NCBI RefSeq assembly: GCF_022701295.1
Contig: NZ_CP033204.1
Span: forward strand, 1,240,001 to 1,304,000
DNA length: 64,000 nt
DNA from: Sphingopyxis sp. YF1
GTDB taxonomy: Bacteria; Pseudomonadota; Alphaproteobacteria; Sphingomonadales; Sphingomonadaceae
Reading direction: 5' to 3'
This document shows, one piece after another, positions 33,901 through 41,829 of the stretch. The notes beneath the pieces are model-generated. The model worked only from the letters and a program-made list of their open reading frames with translations, searched no databases and was not told the origin of the DNA. The stretch's first letter is position 1. Each line of letters begins with the position of its first letter. Position numbers and translations under genes: made by a program.

Positions 33901-35121
33901 ATGACCGCTGCCCCGCTGGCGGCTGCCCCCGTGCCGCCGCATATCCCCGCGCATCTCGTCTTCGACTTCGACATCTATGCCGATCCGCGCATCGGCGAGG
34001 ATGTTCAGGGCAGCTATGCGACCGCGCTTGCCGGTGCGCCCGACATTTTCTGGACGCGGCACAATGGCGGGCACTGGATCGTCAAGAGCTTCGACGCGAT
34101 CGGCAAGGTCGTGCTCGACCCCGATCATTTTTCGGTTCGGGAAATGCAGATTCCGCGCGTCGAAAATCCGCCCTTCTTCATTCCGCTCAGCCTCGATCCG
34201 CCCGAAAACCTGCCGTATCGCAAGGCGATGATGCCGATGTTCGGGCCGACCGCGATCAAGGCGCTCGAACCGCGCATCCGCGAATGGGCGGCCGGACTCG
34301 TCGAGGCCGTCGCCGCGAGGGGGGCATGCGATTTTCAGGCCGATGTGTCGAAACTTTTCCCCGTCAGCGTCTTCATGGAACTGATGGGGATGGACCTGTC
34401 GCGCCTCCGCGATTTCCGCGCGCTCGCCGAAGCCTTTTTCTCGGCGCAGAATGACGAGGCCGAGATGGGGCGGCTCAGCGCCGCGATCCTCGGCGAGATG
34501 AAGGCGCTGATCGAGGAAAAGAAGGCGGCGCCCGACGACAAGCTGATGTCGCATTTTATCAGCGTCGACGTCGACGGCCGGACGATGAGCGATGACGAGA
34601 TTCTCGCGATGAGCTTCGTGCTCTTCCTGGGCGGCATGGACACGGTCACCAACGTCACCGGCTTCGCTTTCCAGCAGCTCGCGCAAATGCCCGACGTACA
34701 GGCGCGGCTCGCTGCCGATCCGTCGCTGATCCCGGCTTTCGTCGACGAAGCGGTGCGCCTCTATGGCGTCGTCAACACCCCGCGGCTCGTCGTGAAGGAC
34801 CAGCAGATCGGTGAGGCGCAATTTCGGACAGGCGAGATGGTGCTCAACATCCTATGCCTCGGCAGCCGCGATCCCGCGAAATTCGATGCGCCCAACGCCT
34901 TCAACCTCGACCGCCGCAAGGCCGCGCACCTGACCTTCTCGTCGGGGCCGCACCTGTGCGTCGGGCATGTCCTCGGCCGCGCCGAACTGCGCATCCTGAC
35001 CGAGGAATGGGTCAAGCGCATCCCGGCCTTCCGCGCGGTGCCGGGCGAGCGGCACGCCTTCCGGATCGGTACGGTGATGGCGCTCGACACGCTGCCGATC
35101 GAGTGGACGGTGGCGGCCTGA
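33901..35121 (+). CDS. Cytochrome P450 (module 2)
   Basis: 406 aa. An in-frame ATG at 33853 lies inside the ligase gene; the ATG at 33901 follows GATGAGGAACCC and gives a normal N-terminus. I-helix FLGGMDTVTNVTGF (Gly-x-Asp-Thr), ExxR in DEAVRLYGVVNTPR, and heme loop FSSGPHLCVGHVLGRAE with ligand Cys353. The pattern SSGPH(L)C-x-G is shared with camphor/terpene hydroxylases (CYP101-like), though the substrate stays open. The two P450s of this window differ clearly in sequence, so they likely act at different carbons or in different pathways. Confidence 0.9.
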   Translation: MTAAPLAAAPVPPHIPAHLVFDFDIYADPRIGEDVQGSYATALAGAPDIFWTRHNGGHWIVKSFDAIGKVVLDPDHFSVREMQIPRVENPPFFIPLSLDPPENLPYRKAMMPMFGPTAIKALEPRIREWAAGLVEAVAARGACDFQADVSKLFPVSVFMELMGMDLSRLRDFRALAEAFFSAQNDEAEMGRLSAAILGEMKALIEEKKAAPDDKLMSHFISVDVDGRTMSDDEILAMSFVLFLGGMDTVTNVTGFAFQQLAQMPDVQARLAADPSLIPAFVDEAVRLYGVVNTPRLVVKDQQIGEAQFRTGEMVLNILCLGSRDPAKFDAPNAFNLDRRKAAHLTFSSGPHLCVGHVLGRAELRILTEEWVKRIPAFRAVPGERHAFRIGTVMALDTLPIEWTVAA

Positions 35122-35123
35122 TC

Positions 35124-35522
35124 ATGCACATGAACGACGGCGCCGACGCGCCTTACTGGAACGGCCTCGCCGAAGGCCGCCTGCTGCTCCCGCGCTGCGG
35201 CGGCTGTGAAACCTGGCTGTGGCCGGCGATCAGCCGCTGCGGCGCATGCGGCTGCGAGGATATTGCGTGGATCGAACGCGCGATGGCGGCGACGGTTTTT
35301 TCATGGACGCGCACCTGGCACCGCTTCGGTTTCACCGAAAGCCTCGACCTGCCGTTCGTCTCGATCGTCGCGACGATCGACGATTGCGGCATCCGTCTGC
35401 TCGGCCGCCTCGACGATCCCGACCGGATCGATCCGGTCATCGGCGAGGCGATCGCCGGCCGCATCGGCGCGACGCGCGTCGGGGACCGCGATATTCCCAC
35501 GATCATCTGGAGCCGCGGCTGA
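35124..35522 (+). CDS. DUF35 OB-fold/zinc-ribbon acyl-CoA-associated protein
   Basis: 132 aa from the ATG at 35124, 2 bases after the P450 stop; the frame is open upstream inside the P450 gene but unused there. The rubredoxin-like zinc ribbon has Cys25, Cys28, Cys39 and Cys42 (CGGCE...CGACG), followed by an OB-fold (FVSIVATIDDCGIRLLGRL). DUF35 proteins bind thiolase-like or Ltp2-like partners and help hold the acyl-CoA. The stop overlaps the thiolase-like start (TGATG), which supports a complex of the two. Confidence 0.87.
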   Translation: MHMNDGADAPYWNGLAEGRLLLPRCGGCETWLWPAISRCGACGCEDIAWIERAMAATVFSWTRTWHRFGFTESLDLPFVSIVATIDDCGIRLLGRLDDPDRIDPVIGEAIAGRIGATRVGDRDIPTIIWSRG

Positions 35523-36685
35523 TGCACCCGCTTTACGGAACCACCGCGGTTGCGGGCGTCGGCCTGCGCCAGTACCGGCGCGGCGCCTCGCCGCTCCCCG
35601 AACAGGGCGTGCTCGCCGAAGCCATCCTTGCCGCCTGCGCCGACGCGGGCTTCGATCCGGCCGAGGTCGACGGTTTCGTCTCCTATGGCGATGACAAGAA
35701 TGAGCCGGTGCGGCTGATGCCCGCGCTCGGCACACGCGAGCTCAAATGGTCGAGCGTCGTCTGGGGCGGCGGCGGGGGCGGCATCGCGGGGGCCTTCGGG
35801 CTTGCCGCAGCTGCGATCCTGTCGGGGCAGGCGAGTGCGGTCATCGTCTTCCGCGCGCTTGTCGAGGGATCGAGCGGCCGCTTGTCGGCGGCGGTGATGG
35901 CGCACCACCTCAACGACCATATGCTCGCGGCGGGTATCGTCGCCCCGGCGCAGGTCTGCGCGATCCGCGCCAACCGCATGTACGAACATCATGGCGTACC
36001 GCGCGCGGTCGCCGAGGAACTGGTGCGCGCATCCTATTACCACGGCGCGCGCAACCCGGAGGCGATCGCGCACGATACCGAACTCGATCTCGACGCGATG
36101 CGCGGGTCGCGCTGGATCGCCGAGCCTTTCCGCCTGTTCGATTGCAGCCGCGAGAATGACGGAGCCGCCGCCTTCCTGATGGTTTCGGCCGATCGTGCGC
36201 GCGATTTGGCAAAGCCGCCGGTCTATCTGCTCGGCTGCGCCAACGGCGCCGAAAAGGGGTGGGGCGACCTGCTCGAGAATGACGACGCAGCGCTCTATCC
36301 GACCGCGGGTTTCCGCCCGATCGCGCGGCGCCTCTACGCCGACACCGGCCTGTCGCCCGCTGACATCGACGTCGTCCAGCTCTACGAGAATTTCAGCGCG
36401 CAGGGCGTCGCGTCGCTGATCGACCACGGCTTCTGCACCTATGACAATGTCGCCGAAGTGGTGCGCTTCGACAATCTGATCGCGCCGACGGGCAAGCTCC
36501 CGGTGAACACCGGCGGCGGAAATTTCGCGCAGGGTTTCATCCACGGCATCGGCACCGCCTATGAAGCGGTGAAGCAGCTCCGCGGCGAATCCGCCAATCC
36601 GGTGCCCGGCGCGCGAACCTGCCTGCTCGCGGGCGGCCCCGGCGCGCCGACGGTCAGCTCGGCGATCTTCGCAAACGCGTTCTAG
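35522..36685 (+). CDS. Thiolase-fold protein without the nucleophilic Cys, likely aldolase (Ltp2-like)
   Basis: 387 aa, thiolase superfamily (lipid-transfer-protein/SCP-x-like). Where true thiolases carry the acyl-accepting cysteine, the sequence is SSVVWGGGGGGIAGAFGLA (Gly run 82-87). The usual catalytic H-x-x-F and C-G-x-G-H-P motifs are replaced by QLYENFSAQGV and NTGGGNFAQGFIHGIG. This is the arrangement of Ltp2-type steroid side-chain aldolases, which cleave beta-hydroxyacyl-CoA by retro-aldol chemistry together with a DUF35 protein, here the gene immediately upstream. Assignment as aldolase rather than thiolase is inferred from the missing residues and the DUF35 partner. Last gene of the Rieske operon. 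Confidence 0.8.
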   Translation: MHPLYGTTAVAGVGLRQYRRGASPLPEQGVLAEAILAACADAGFDPAEVDGFVSYGDDKNEPVRLMPALGTRELKWSSVVWGGGGGGIAGAFGLAAAAILSGQASAVIVFRALVEGSSGRLSAAVMAHHLNDHMLAAGIVAPAQVCAIRANRMYEHHGVPRAVAEELVRASYYHGARNPEAIAHDTELDLDAMRGSRWIAEPFRLFDCSRENDGAAAFLMVSADRARDLAKPPVYLLGCANGAEKGWGDLLENDDAALYPTAGFRPIARRLYADTGLSPADIDVVQLYENFSAQGVASLIDHGFCTYDNVAEVVRFDNLIAPTGKLPVNTGGGNFAQGFIHGIGTAYEAVKQLRGESANPVPGARTCLLAGGPGAPTVSSAIFANAF

Positions 36686-36709
36686 ATTTTTGCCTGGCCA
36701 AGTTTTCCG

Positions 36710-36729
36710 GGTGGGCCGCTGAGCCCACC
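36710..36729. terminator. Hairpin between convergent thiolase-like and TetR genes
   Basis: GGTGGGC (36710-36716), loop CGCTGA, GCCCACC (36723-36729), flanked by near-complementary TGCCTGGCCA / TGGCCTGGCA arms. It sits between two converging genes and may serve both. Confidence 0.55.
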
Positions 36730-36743
36730 TGGCCTGGCAAACG

Positions 36744-37376
36744 TTAGGCGAGCGGCTGGCCGACGCTGTCATTCGCCAGCCGCGCCTTCACCCCGGCGAG
36801 GAAGCTGCGCAGCGATTCGACGAACAATTGCTCGTCGTCGAACGGATTGTCGGCGATCGCCTGCGCGAGCTTTGGATATTTCTGGCCGTCGACCGGCGGC
36901 ATCGGTTCGACCCCGCGCGCGCGCGCCGATGCCTCGAACAGCGAGGCGCCATAGGTGTATTTCTCGACCGCATCGATCACGACCATCTGCACCGTCGTCG
37001 GATAGGGCTCGTCGGCCGCGGCGCGGTCGTAGGCCGCAAGCAGCATGTGGCGCGGAAAATAGCGTAGGATCAGCGGCGCCGCATGCGGATGCTGGAGCAG
37101 CCTGCGGCGCGTCGCGACGCAGCGCGCGATCATCTGTTCCTCGAACGTCTCGCCGGTCGCCGCAATCACCGGCATGCGTACCAGCATGATGCGCGCGACT
37201 TCCTGGAGCAGTTCGGACTTGTCCTTGAAATGATGGTAGAGCGAGGGCGGGCGCACGCCGAGCTTCTTGGCGACGAGCCCCAGGCTCAGCGCCTCGAGCC
37301 CGCATTCGTCGATCACCGCGAGCGCCGCCTCGGCGGCGCCGCTGCGCGAAATCAGGGGTTTGGACGGTCGTGCCAC
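36744..37376 (-). CDS. TetR-family regulator of catabolic module 2
   Basis: 210 aa. N-terminal TetR helix-turn-helix (about 10-56): LISRSGAAEAALAVIDECGLEALSLGLVAKKLGVRPPSLYHHFKDKSELLQEVA, then a C-terminal regulatory domain of the TetR_C type (YPTTVQMVVIDAVEKYTYGASLFEA). It lies about 80 bases downstream of the SDR gene in the same direction, so it is probably co-transcribed from the operator-bearing promoter at 38195, giving autoregulation. The 20-bp operator present in three divergent promoters of this module is the likely target (inference from co-occurrence). Its recognition helix differs from that of the module-1 regulator, in keeping with a different operator sequence. Confidence 0.87.
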   Translation of the reverse strand: MARPSKPLISRSGAAEAALAVIDECGLEALSLGLVAKKLGVRPPSLYHHFKDKSELLQEVARIMLVRMPVIAATGETFEEQMIARCVATRRRLLQHPHAAPLILRYFPRHMLLAAYDRAAADEPYPTTVQMVVIDAVEKYTYGASLFEASARARGVEPMPPVDGQKYPKLAQAIADNPFDDEQLFVESLRSFLAGVKARLANDSVGQPLA

Positions 37377-37455
37377 GATATTTTCCTCTTGCCTTCGCCG
37401 CTCATGGCAGCGCGCGCCGCCGAGGGCCAGCCTAAAAGAAGAAGGTTTTGTCCGC

Positions 37456-38175
37456 TCAGCGGATCATCAGCCCGCCGTCGACGACGATGCTCTGGCCGGT
37501 GATGTACGACGCCTGCGGCGAGGCGAGGAACAGCGCCGCCGCGGCGACTTCGCCCGGCGTGCCGAAGCGGCGCGCCGGGATCGCGCGCAGCATGGCGCCG
37601 TGCTTGCGTTCGTCGTCGCGGACTTCGGCGGTCATCCGCGTTGCGATGAAGCCGGGCGCGACCAGGTTGACGCGGATGCCGTCGCGCGCCCACTGGTCGG
37701 CGACCGCGCGCGTGAAGCCGAGCAGCGCGGTCTTGCTCGCCGTATAGGCGGGCGCATAGCCGATCGCGATGAAGCTGGCGCACGACCCGATGTTGACGAT
37801 CGTCCCCGCGCGTTCGCGGAGGACCGGGTGGAAGAGGTAACAGAGCTCGACCGCGGCGTTGAGGTTGACCTCGATGACCTCGCCATATCCCGCCATCTCA
37901 TATTCGCGTGGATGCGACTGACCGGCATTGTTGACGAGGATGTCGATCGCGCCGACGCGCCCGGCCAGCTCTGCGCGATCGCCGGGCCGGTCGAGGCGCG
38001 CCTGCACATAGGTGAAGCGCGCGAGGTCCTCGTCATAATCCGCCGCGGTCGCCCGCGTCCCGCTGATCACCACGTCGGCGCCGCTGTCGGCAAAGGCGGC
38101 GGCGATGCCGAGGCCGATCCCCTGCGAGCCGCCGGTCACGAGCACGCGCTTGCCAGCGAAGTCGAACCGGATCAT
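37456..38175 (-). CDS. Short-chain dehydrogenase/reductase
   Basis: 239 aa classical SDR. Cofactor motif TGGSQGIG (14-21), NNAG (82-85), catalytic Ser near 131 (NIGSCASF), Y144-x3-K148 (YTASK), then PGFIATRMTAE and C-terminal GQSIVVDGGLMIR. The start is fixed by GGGAGAG upstream of ATG 38175; the reading frame continues farther upstream only as antisense of the hydrolase gene. It is divergent from the alpha/beta hydrolase gene with the 20-bp operator between them. Likely oxidises or reduces a hydroxyl/keto group or beta-hydroxyacyl-CoA in module 2. Confidence 0.9.
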   Translation of the reverse strand: MIRFDFAGKRVLVTGGSQGIGLGIAAAFADSGADVVISGTRATAADYDEDLARFTYVQARLDRPGDRAELAGRVGAIDILVNNAGQSHPREYEMAGYGEVIEVNLNAAVELCYLFHPVLRERAGTIVNIGSCASFIAIGYAPAYTASKTALLGFTRAVADQWARDGIRVNLVAPGFIATRMTAEVRDDERKHGAMLRAIPARRFGTPGEVAAAALFLASPQASYITGQSIVVDGGLMIR

Positions 38176-38194
38176 GTCATCTCTCCCGTTTGTA

Positions 38195-38214
38195 AAACTA
38201 TTATTATTAGATAA
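38195..38214. promoter_or_regulatory. Operator of the module-2 regulon (SDR/hydrolase divergent promoter)
   Basis: AAACTATTATTATTAGATAA, 20 bases before the SDR ATG and 40 before the hydrolase ATG. Same AAACTA...TTAG-TAA core as 25601 and 31109. Close to the starts, as expected of a repressor site. Confidence 0.72.
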
Positions 38215-38253
38215 TGCTGTGCGCAGGCACTTGGCAAGCAGGAGAAGAAACCG

Positions 38254-39126
38254 ATGACCCAGCCCTTGCAGCGGACCGTCTTTGTCGCGCGCGACGGGGT
38301 CGAGCTGGTCGCCGACCGCGGTGGCGATGCTGCGGCACCCGCGGTGATCCTGCTCCACGGCGGCGGTCAGACGCGGCACAGCTGGAGCCGCGCGGTGGAC
38401 AGCTTGCTCGCCGAAGGGCTGCAGGTCATCAATTTCGACGCCCGCGGTCATGGCGAGAGCGGCTGGTCGCCCGACGGCGCCTATGCACTGGCCGACCGCG
38501 CCGGCGATCTTGCGGCAATCACGGCCGGCCTCGCGGTGCCCTTCCTGTTCGTCGGCGCATCGCTCGGCGGCGCGACCTCGATCGTCGCGGTCGATCGCGG
38601 CCTGCGACCCGCCGGCCTTGTCCTCGTCGATATCGTGCCCGAGCCCGAGGCGAAGGGCATCGACCGCATCATCGGCTTCATGCAGGGGCATCCCGACGGT
38701 TTCGCAACGATCGAGGAGGCTGTCGCGGCGGTGACCGCCTATAATCCGCAACGCCGTCGTGCGGCCGACGGGCAGGGGCTCAGGAAAAATCTGCGCACCG
38801 GGGCCGACGGGCGGCTGCGCTGGCACTGGGATCCGCGGATCATCGACACGGCGACCCATGTCCACCATGGCGATGTGCAGCGCGCCGCGCGCGTGCTCGA
38901 AACGCTGCCCGACCTCCCGGTGCTGCTCGTGCGCGGCCTGTCGAGCGACGTCGTCGGCGATGCGGGCATCGCGGCCTTCCGCCGGCAGGTGCCGTGGCTC
39001 GAACTGCTCGATGTCGAAGGGGCGGGGCATATGGTCGCGGGCGATCGCAACGACGCGTTCAACGACGGAGTCGTCGATTTCGCCAAACGCGTTCTGCACG
39101 CAAATGCGATCCAGGTGTTGCCATAA
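38254..39126 (+). CDS. Alpha/beta hydrolase
   Basis: 290 aa, normal length for the fold. Oxyanion motif LLHGGGQTRHSW (about 34-45), FDARGHGES (61-69), nucleophile Ser103 in G-A-S-L-G-G, acid in LVDIVPE or LLVRG, and C-terminal catalytic His in VEGAGHMVAGD. It resembles C-C hydrolases and esterases of the peroxidase/esterase group that often serve aromatic and terpenoid pathways. Ribosome binding site GGAGAAG. It could cleave an ester, lactone or C-C bond; the sequence does not decide. Shares the operator at 38195 with the divergent SDR gene. Confidence 0.85.
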   Translation: MTQPLQRTVFVARDGVELVADRGGDAAAPAVILLHGGGQTRHSWSRAVDSLLAEGLQVINFDARGHGESGWSPDGAYALADRAGDLAAITAGLAVPFLFVGASLGGATSIVAVDRGLRPAGLVLVDIVPEPEAKGIDRIIGFMQGHPDGFATIEEAVAAVTAYNPQRRRAADGQGLRKNLRTGADGRLRWHWDPRIIDTATHVHHGDVQRAARVLETLPDLPVLLVRGLSSDVVGDAGIAAFRRQVPWLELLDVEGAGHMVAGDRNDAFNDGVVDFAKRVLHANAIQVLP

Positions 39127-39188
39127 CTAACTATATATGAACTGAAAAATTCGGAATCTCCAAAACCTTACGCCGTTAATTTTCTCGA

Positions 39189-39218
39189 TTGACATTAAAT
39201 CTAATGAGCGTAGGTTAA
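39189..39218 (+). promoter_or_regulatory. Probable promoter with overlapping operator-like sequence before the third TonB receptor
   Basis: TTGACA (39189-39194) is a good -35; 17 bases later AGGTTA (39212-39217) is a weak -10. Between them lies CTAATGAGCGTAGG, a partial match to the module-2 operator CTAATGACGTTAG. Inference only. Confidence 0.35.
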
Positions 39219-39263
39219 TGATCAAGGCCGCGGGTGATGGCCTGCTTTTTGGAGAGGACCGTC

Positions 39264-41675
39264 ATGGATCGCAGTGCTTCGTTTCGCGCTATTCGTCATG
39301 CTTATCTGACCTCGATCGTCGTGGCGGCAGGGCTCGCCGTTCCGGCCTGGGCCCAGGCGCCGGCCGGGACCGCGCCGGTCGCCGCGGACGAGGGTGCCGA
39401 CGCTCCGGCAGAAGGCGAGATCATCGTCACCGCGCGCCGTCGCGACGAGCGCCTCATCGATGCGCCGGTGGCGATTACCGCGCTCGGCGGCGCGCAGCTC
39501 GATAATTATGCGGTTACCGAATTCAGCGACATGGCGTCGCTCGTCCCGACGATGGTCGCGGGCAAGGCGGCCTCGGGGTCGTCGGCCAGCATCTTTCTCC
39601 GCGGCGTCGGCTCGACCGCGCTCAGCGCGGGCTTCGACCAGTCGGTCAGCTTTGTCGTCGACGGCATGCCGATGAGCCGCGGCCGCGAAATCAGCCTCAG
39701 CCAATATGACGTCCAGCGCATCGAAGTGCTCAAGGGGCCGCAGGCGCTCTTCTTTGGCAAGAACGCCACCGGCGGCCTGATCGCCGTGTCGACCAACAAC
39801 CCGCGCGACGTGTTCGAGGCTGGCTTCAAGGCGGGCTATGGCTTCGAGGCGAAGGAAAAATATGGCGAAGGCTATATCTCGGGTCCGCTCGCCGAGGGGC
39901 TGCGCGCACGCCTCGCGTTTCGTGTTTCGGACAGCGAGGGGGCCTTCACCAACACCGCCGCGGCGACTTACATTGACCCGCTTGGCATGGAGCGTCACCG
40001 CAACAGCAAATATCGCGGCGGCGGCCGGACCTACAGCGGCCGCGCGACGGTCGAATGGGATGCGGCCGACAATCTGAGCTTCCAGGTCAAGACCGGTTAC
40101 ACCGACCAGAAGGACGGCGGACCGACCGACATTCTCGAACGCATCTGCGGCGGTGGCCGTACCACGCCCTTCCCGGCGAACGGAATTCCCCCGAGCCCCA
40201 ATGCCGACTGCCGTGTCGATGGTCGCGCCGACAGTTCGACGCTGCCGCTGGCGGTCGCGCAGGCCAACTTCCGCTATGCCGGCGATGGCCACATGTATTC
40301 GCGCCTGAAATCGGGCTATGCCATTCTCACCGCGACGCTGACGTCGGACGTGTTCGACGTCACCTCGATCACCTCTTATTACCGCTTCCGTCAGACCGAC
40401 CTCAACAATGTGTCGGGCGAAGCCTATCCGGCCAGCTTCTCGCAGCTTGCGGACTATCGCCAGACCGCCGAGGAATTGCGCTTTCAGTCGAAATGGGACG
40501 GTCCGGTCAACGTTCTGTTCGGGCTTTTTGCGTCGAGCAACAAGTTCATCTTCAATACCGATGCTTATATCTTTCCGGTGCCGATCAGCCCCGTCGCCAA
40601 CACCTATACCACCTTCAAGCGCGACAACGGGTTCACCGGCAGCTCGATGTCGGCGTTTGGCGAGGTCACGGCCAATCTGTCGGACAGCCTCGAACTGGCG
40701 GGCGGTGCGCGCTGGAGCTATGAATCGCGCGACAGTTTTCAGGCCTCGCTTCCCGCGCATGTCGCGTTCGCAGGCGCGTTTCCGGCCGGGCTCCGCCTCG
40801 ACGATCGTTACCGCGAGACCGATGTCTCGCCACAGGTGACGTTGCGTTACAAGCCGTCGCGCGACCTGACTTTCTATGCCGCCTACAAGGAAGGGTTCAA
40901 ATCGGGTGGCTTCAACATCTCGCAGACGCTGACCCCGGCGGCGACCGTCGCGGCGGGCGAGTACGGCGCCGAGCGCGCACGCGGTGGGGAGGTCGGCGCC
41001 CGCGCGATCCTGATGGACGGTGCGCTTTCGCTCAATGCGACGGCTTATTATTATGATTATCTCGATCTTCAGGTTCAGAATTTCGACCCGGTCACTATTG
41101 GTCAGGTCGTCGCCAACGCCGGTACGCTGCGCGTCAAGGGGATCGAGGGCGATTTCAACTGGCGCTCGGGTGGTTTTTCGCTGCGCGGGGCGGCGGCGTT
41201 CAACGACGCCAAATACAAGGACTATATCGGCCAGTGCTACGGCGGTCAGACCGCGGCGCAGGGCTGTACGTTGGTTTCGGGCACCAGCCAGAATTACGAC
41301 GGCCGCACGCCGCCGAAGGCGCCGCGCTTCGCGGGGCGGATCGGCGCCAGCTACGACATGCCGCTGACAGATTCGGGCTGGACGCTGCAATTGTCGAGCG
41401 ACGTCAGCTACACCGGCAAATATAATTACACCGACACGTTGCGCCCCGACGCGGTGCAAAAGGCCTATACGAAGATCGATGCGGCGCTGCGCGTCAACGG
41501 TCCCGACGACCGCTGGACGATCGGGCTCATCGGCCGCAACCTCACCGACAAGCTGGTGGTGACCGCGGCGAACGACATTCCGTTTGCGGGCGGGACTCCC
41601 GGCGTGCTCGCCGACATGTCGGCCTTCGTCGACAATCCGCGCGAAATCTATGTCGAGGTCGGATTCAAATTCTGA
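39264..41675 (+). CDS. TonB-dependent receptor of catabolic module 2
   Basis: 803 aa from the ATG at 39264, preceded by GGAGAGGA. Signal peptide to about residue 31 (AWA-QAP), TonB-box region EIIVTARRRDERLIDAPVAIT, plug with VQRIEVLKGPQALFFGKNATGGLIAVST, and a barrel ending IYVEVGFKF. It belongs to the same class as the module-1 receptor: sphingomonad receptors of the 'KGPQ...GKNATGG' type often lie in clusters for aromatic, steroid or terpenoid catabolism. It follows the hydrolase gene by 137 AT-rich bases that hold a promoter and a weak operator match, so it is probably induced with module 2. A clear terminator follows. Confidence 0.88.
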   Translation: MDRSASFRAIRHAYLTSIVVAAGLAVPAWAQAPAGTAPVAADEGADAPAEGEIIVTARRRDERLIDAPVAITALGGAQLDNYAVTEFSDMASLVPTMVAGKAASGSSASIFLRGVGSTALSAGFDQSVSFVVDGMPMSRGREISLSQYDVQRIEVLKGPQALFFGKNATGGLIAVSTNNPRDVFEAGFKAGYGFEAKEKYGEGYISGPLAEGLRARLAFRVSDSEGAFTNTAAATYIDPLGMERHRNSKYRGGGRTYSGRATVEWDAADNLSFQVKTGYTDQKDGGPTDILERICGGGRTTPFPANGIPPSPNADCRVDGRADSSTLPLAVAQANFRYAGDGHMYSRLKSGYAILTATLTSDVFDVTSITSYYRFRQTDLNNVSGEAYPASFSQLADYRQTAEELRFQSKWDGPVNVLFGLFASSNKFIFNTDAYIFPVPISPVANTYTTFKRDNGFTGSSMSAFGEVTANLSDSLELAGGARWSYESRDSFQASLPAHVAFAGAFPAGLRLDDRYRETDVSPQVTLRYKPSRDLTFYAAYKEGFKSGGFNISQTLTPAATVAAGEYGAERARGGEVGARAILMDGALSLNATAYYYDYLDLQVQNFDPVTIGQVVANAGTLRVKGIEGDFNWRSGGFSLRGAAAFNDAKYKDYIGQCYGGQTAAQGCTLVSGTSQNYDGRTPPKAPRFAGRIGASYDMPLTDSGWTLQLSSDVSYTGKYNYTDTLRPDAVQKAYTKIDAALRVNGPDDRWTIGLIGRNLTDKLVVTAANDIPFAGGTPGVLADMSAFVDNPREIYVEVGFKF

Positions 41676-41696
41676 ACCGATCCCGGCCGGGATGGG

Positions 41697-41728
41697 AAGG
41701 GCGCCGTTCGGATCAGAACGGCGCCTTT
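41697..41728 (+). terminator. Intrinsic terminator after the TonB receptor
   Basis: GGCGCCGTTC (41700-41709), loop GGATCA, GAACGGCGCC (41716-41725): perfect 10-bp stem followed by TTTCT, with AAG/CTT extension. 25 bases past the receptor stop. Confidence 0.85.
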
Positions 41729-41829
41729 CTGCCGTTGGCGGCCCGGTCATCAAACCGGGACGGAGAGGCCGGTTCGGGGTGGGAAGCTGCCGATCCTCCT
41801 TTGGGGGAAGGGGAAGATGAGGGTGTATT

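Noticed and set aside
37456..39099. 547-codon version of the SDR with a long N-terminal extension
   Set aside because: The extension is antisense to the hydrolase gene and reads as low-information Arg/Asp/Ala sequence. The SDR fold and a ribosome binding site begin at 38175.
39222..41753. 843-codon minus-strand frame
   Set aside because: Complete antisense of the TonB receptor at 39264-41675, with no motif or ribosome binding site.
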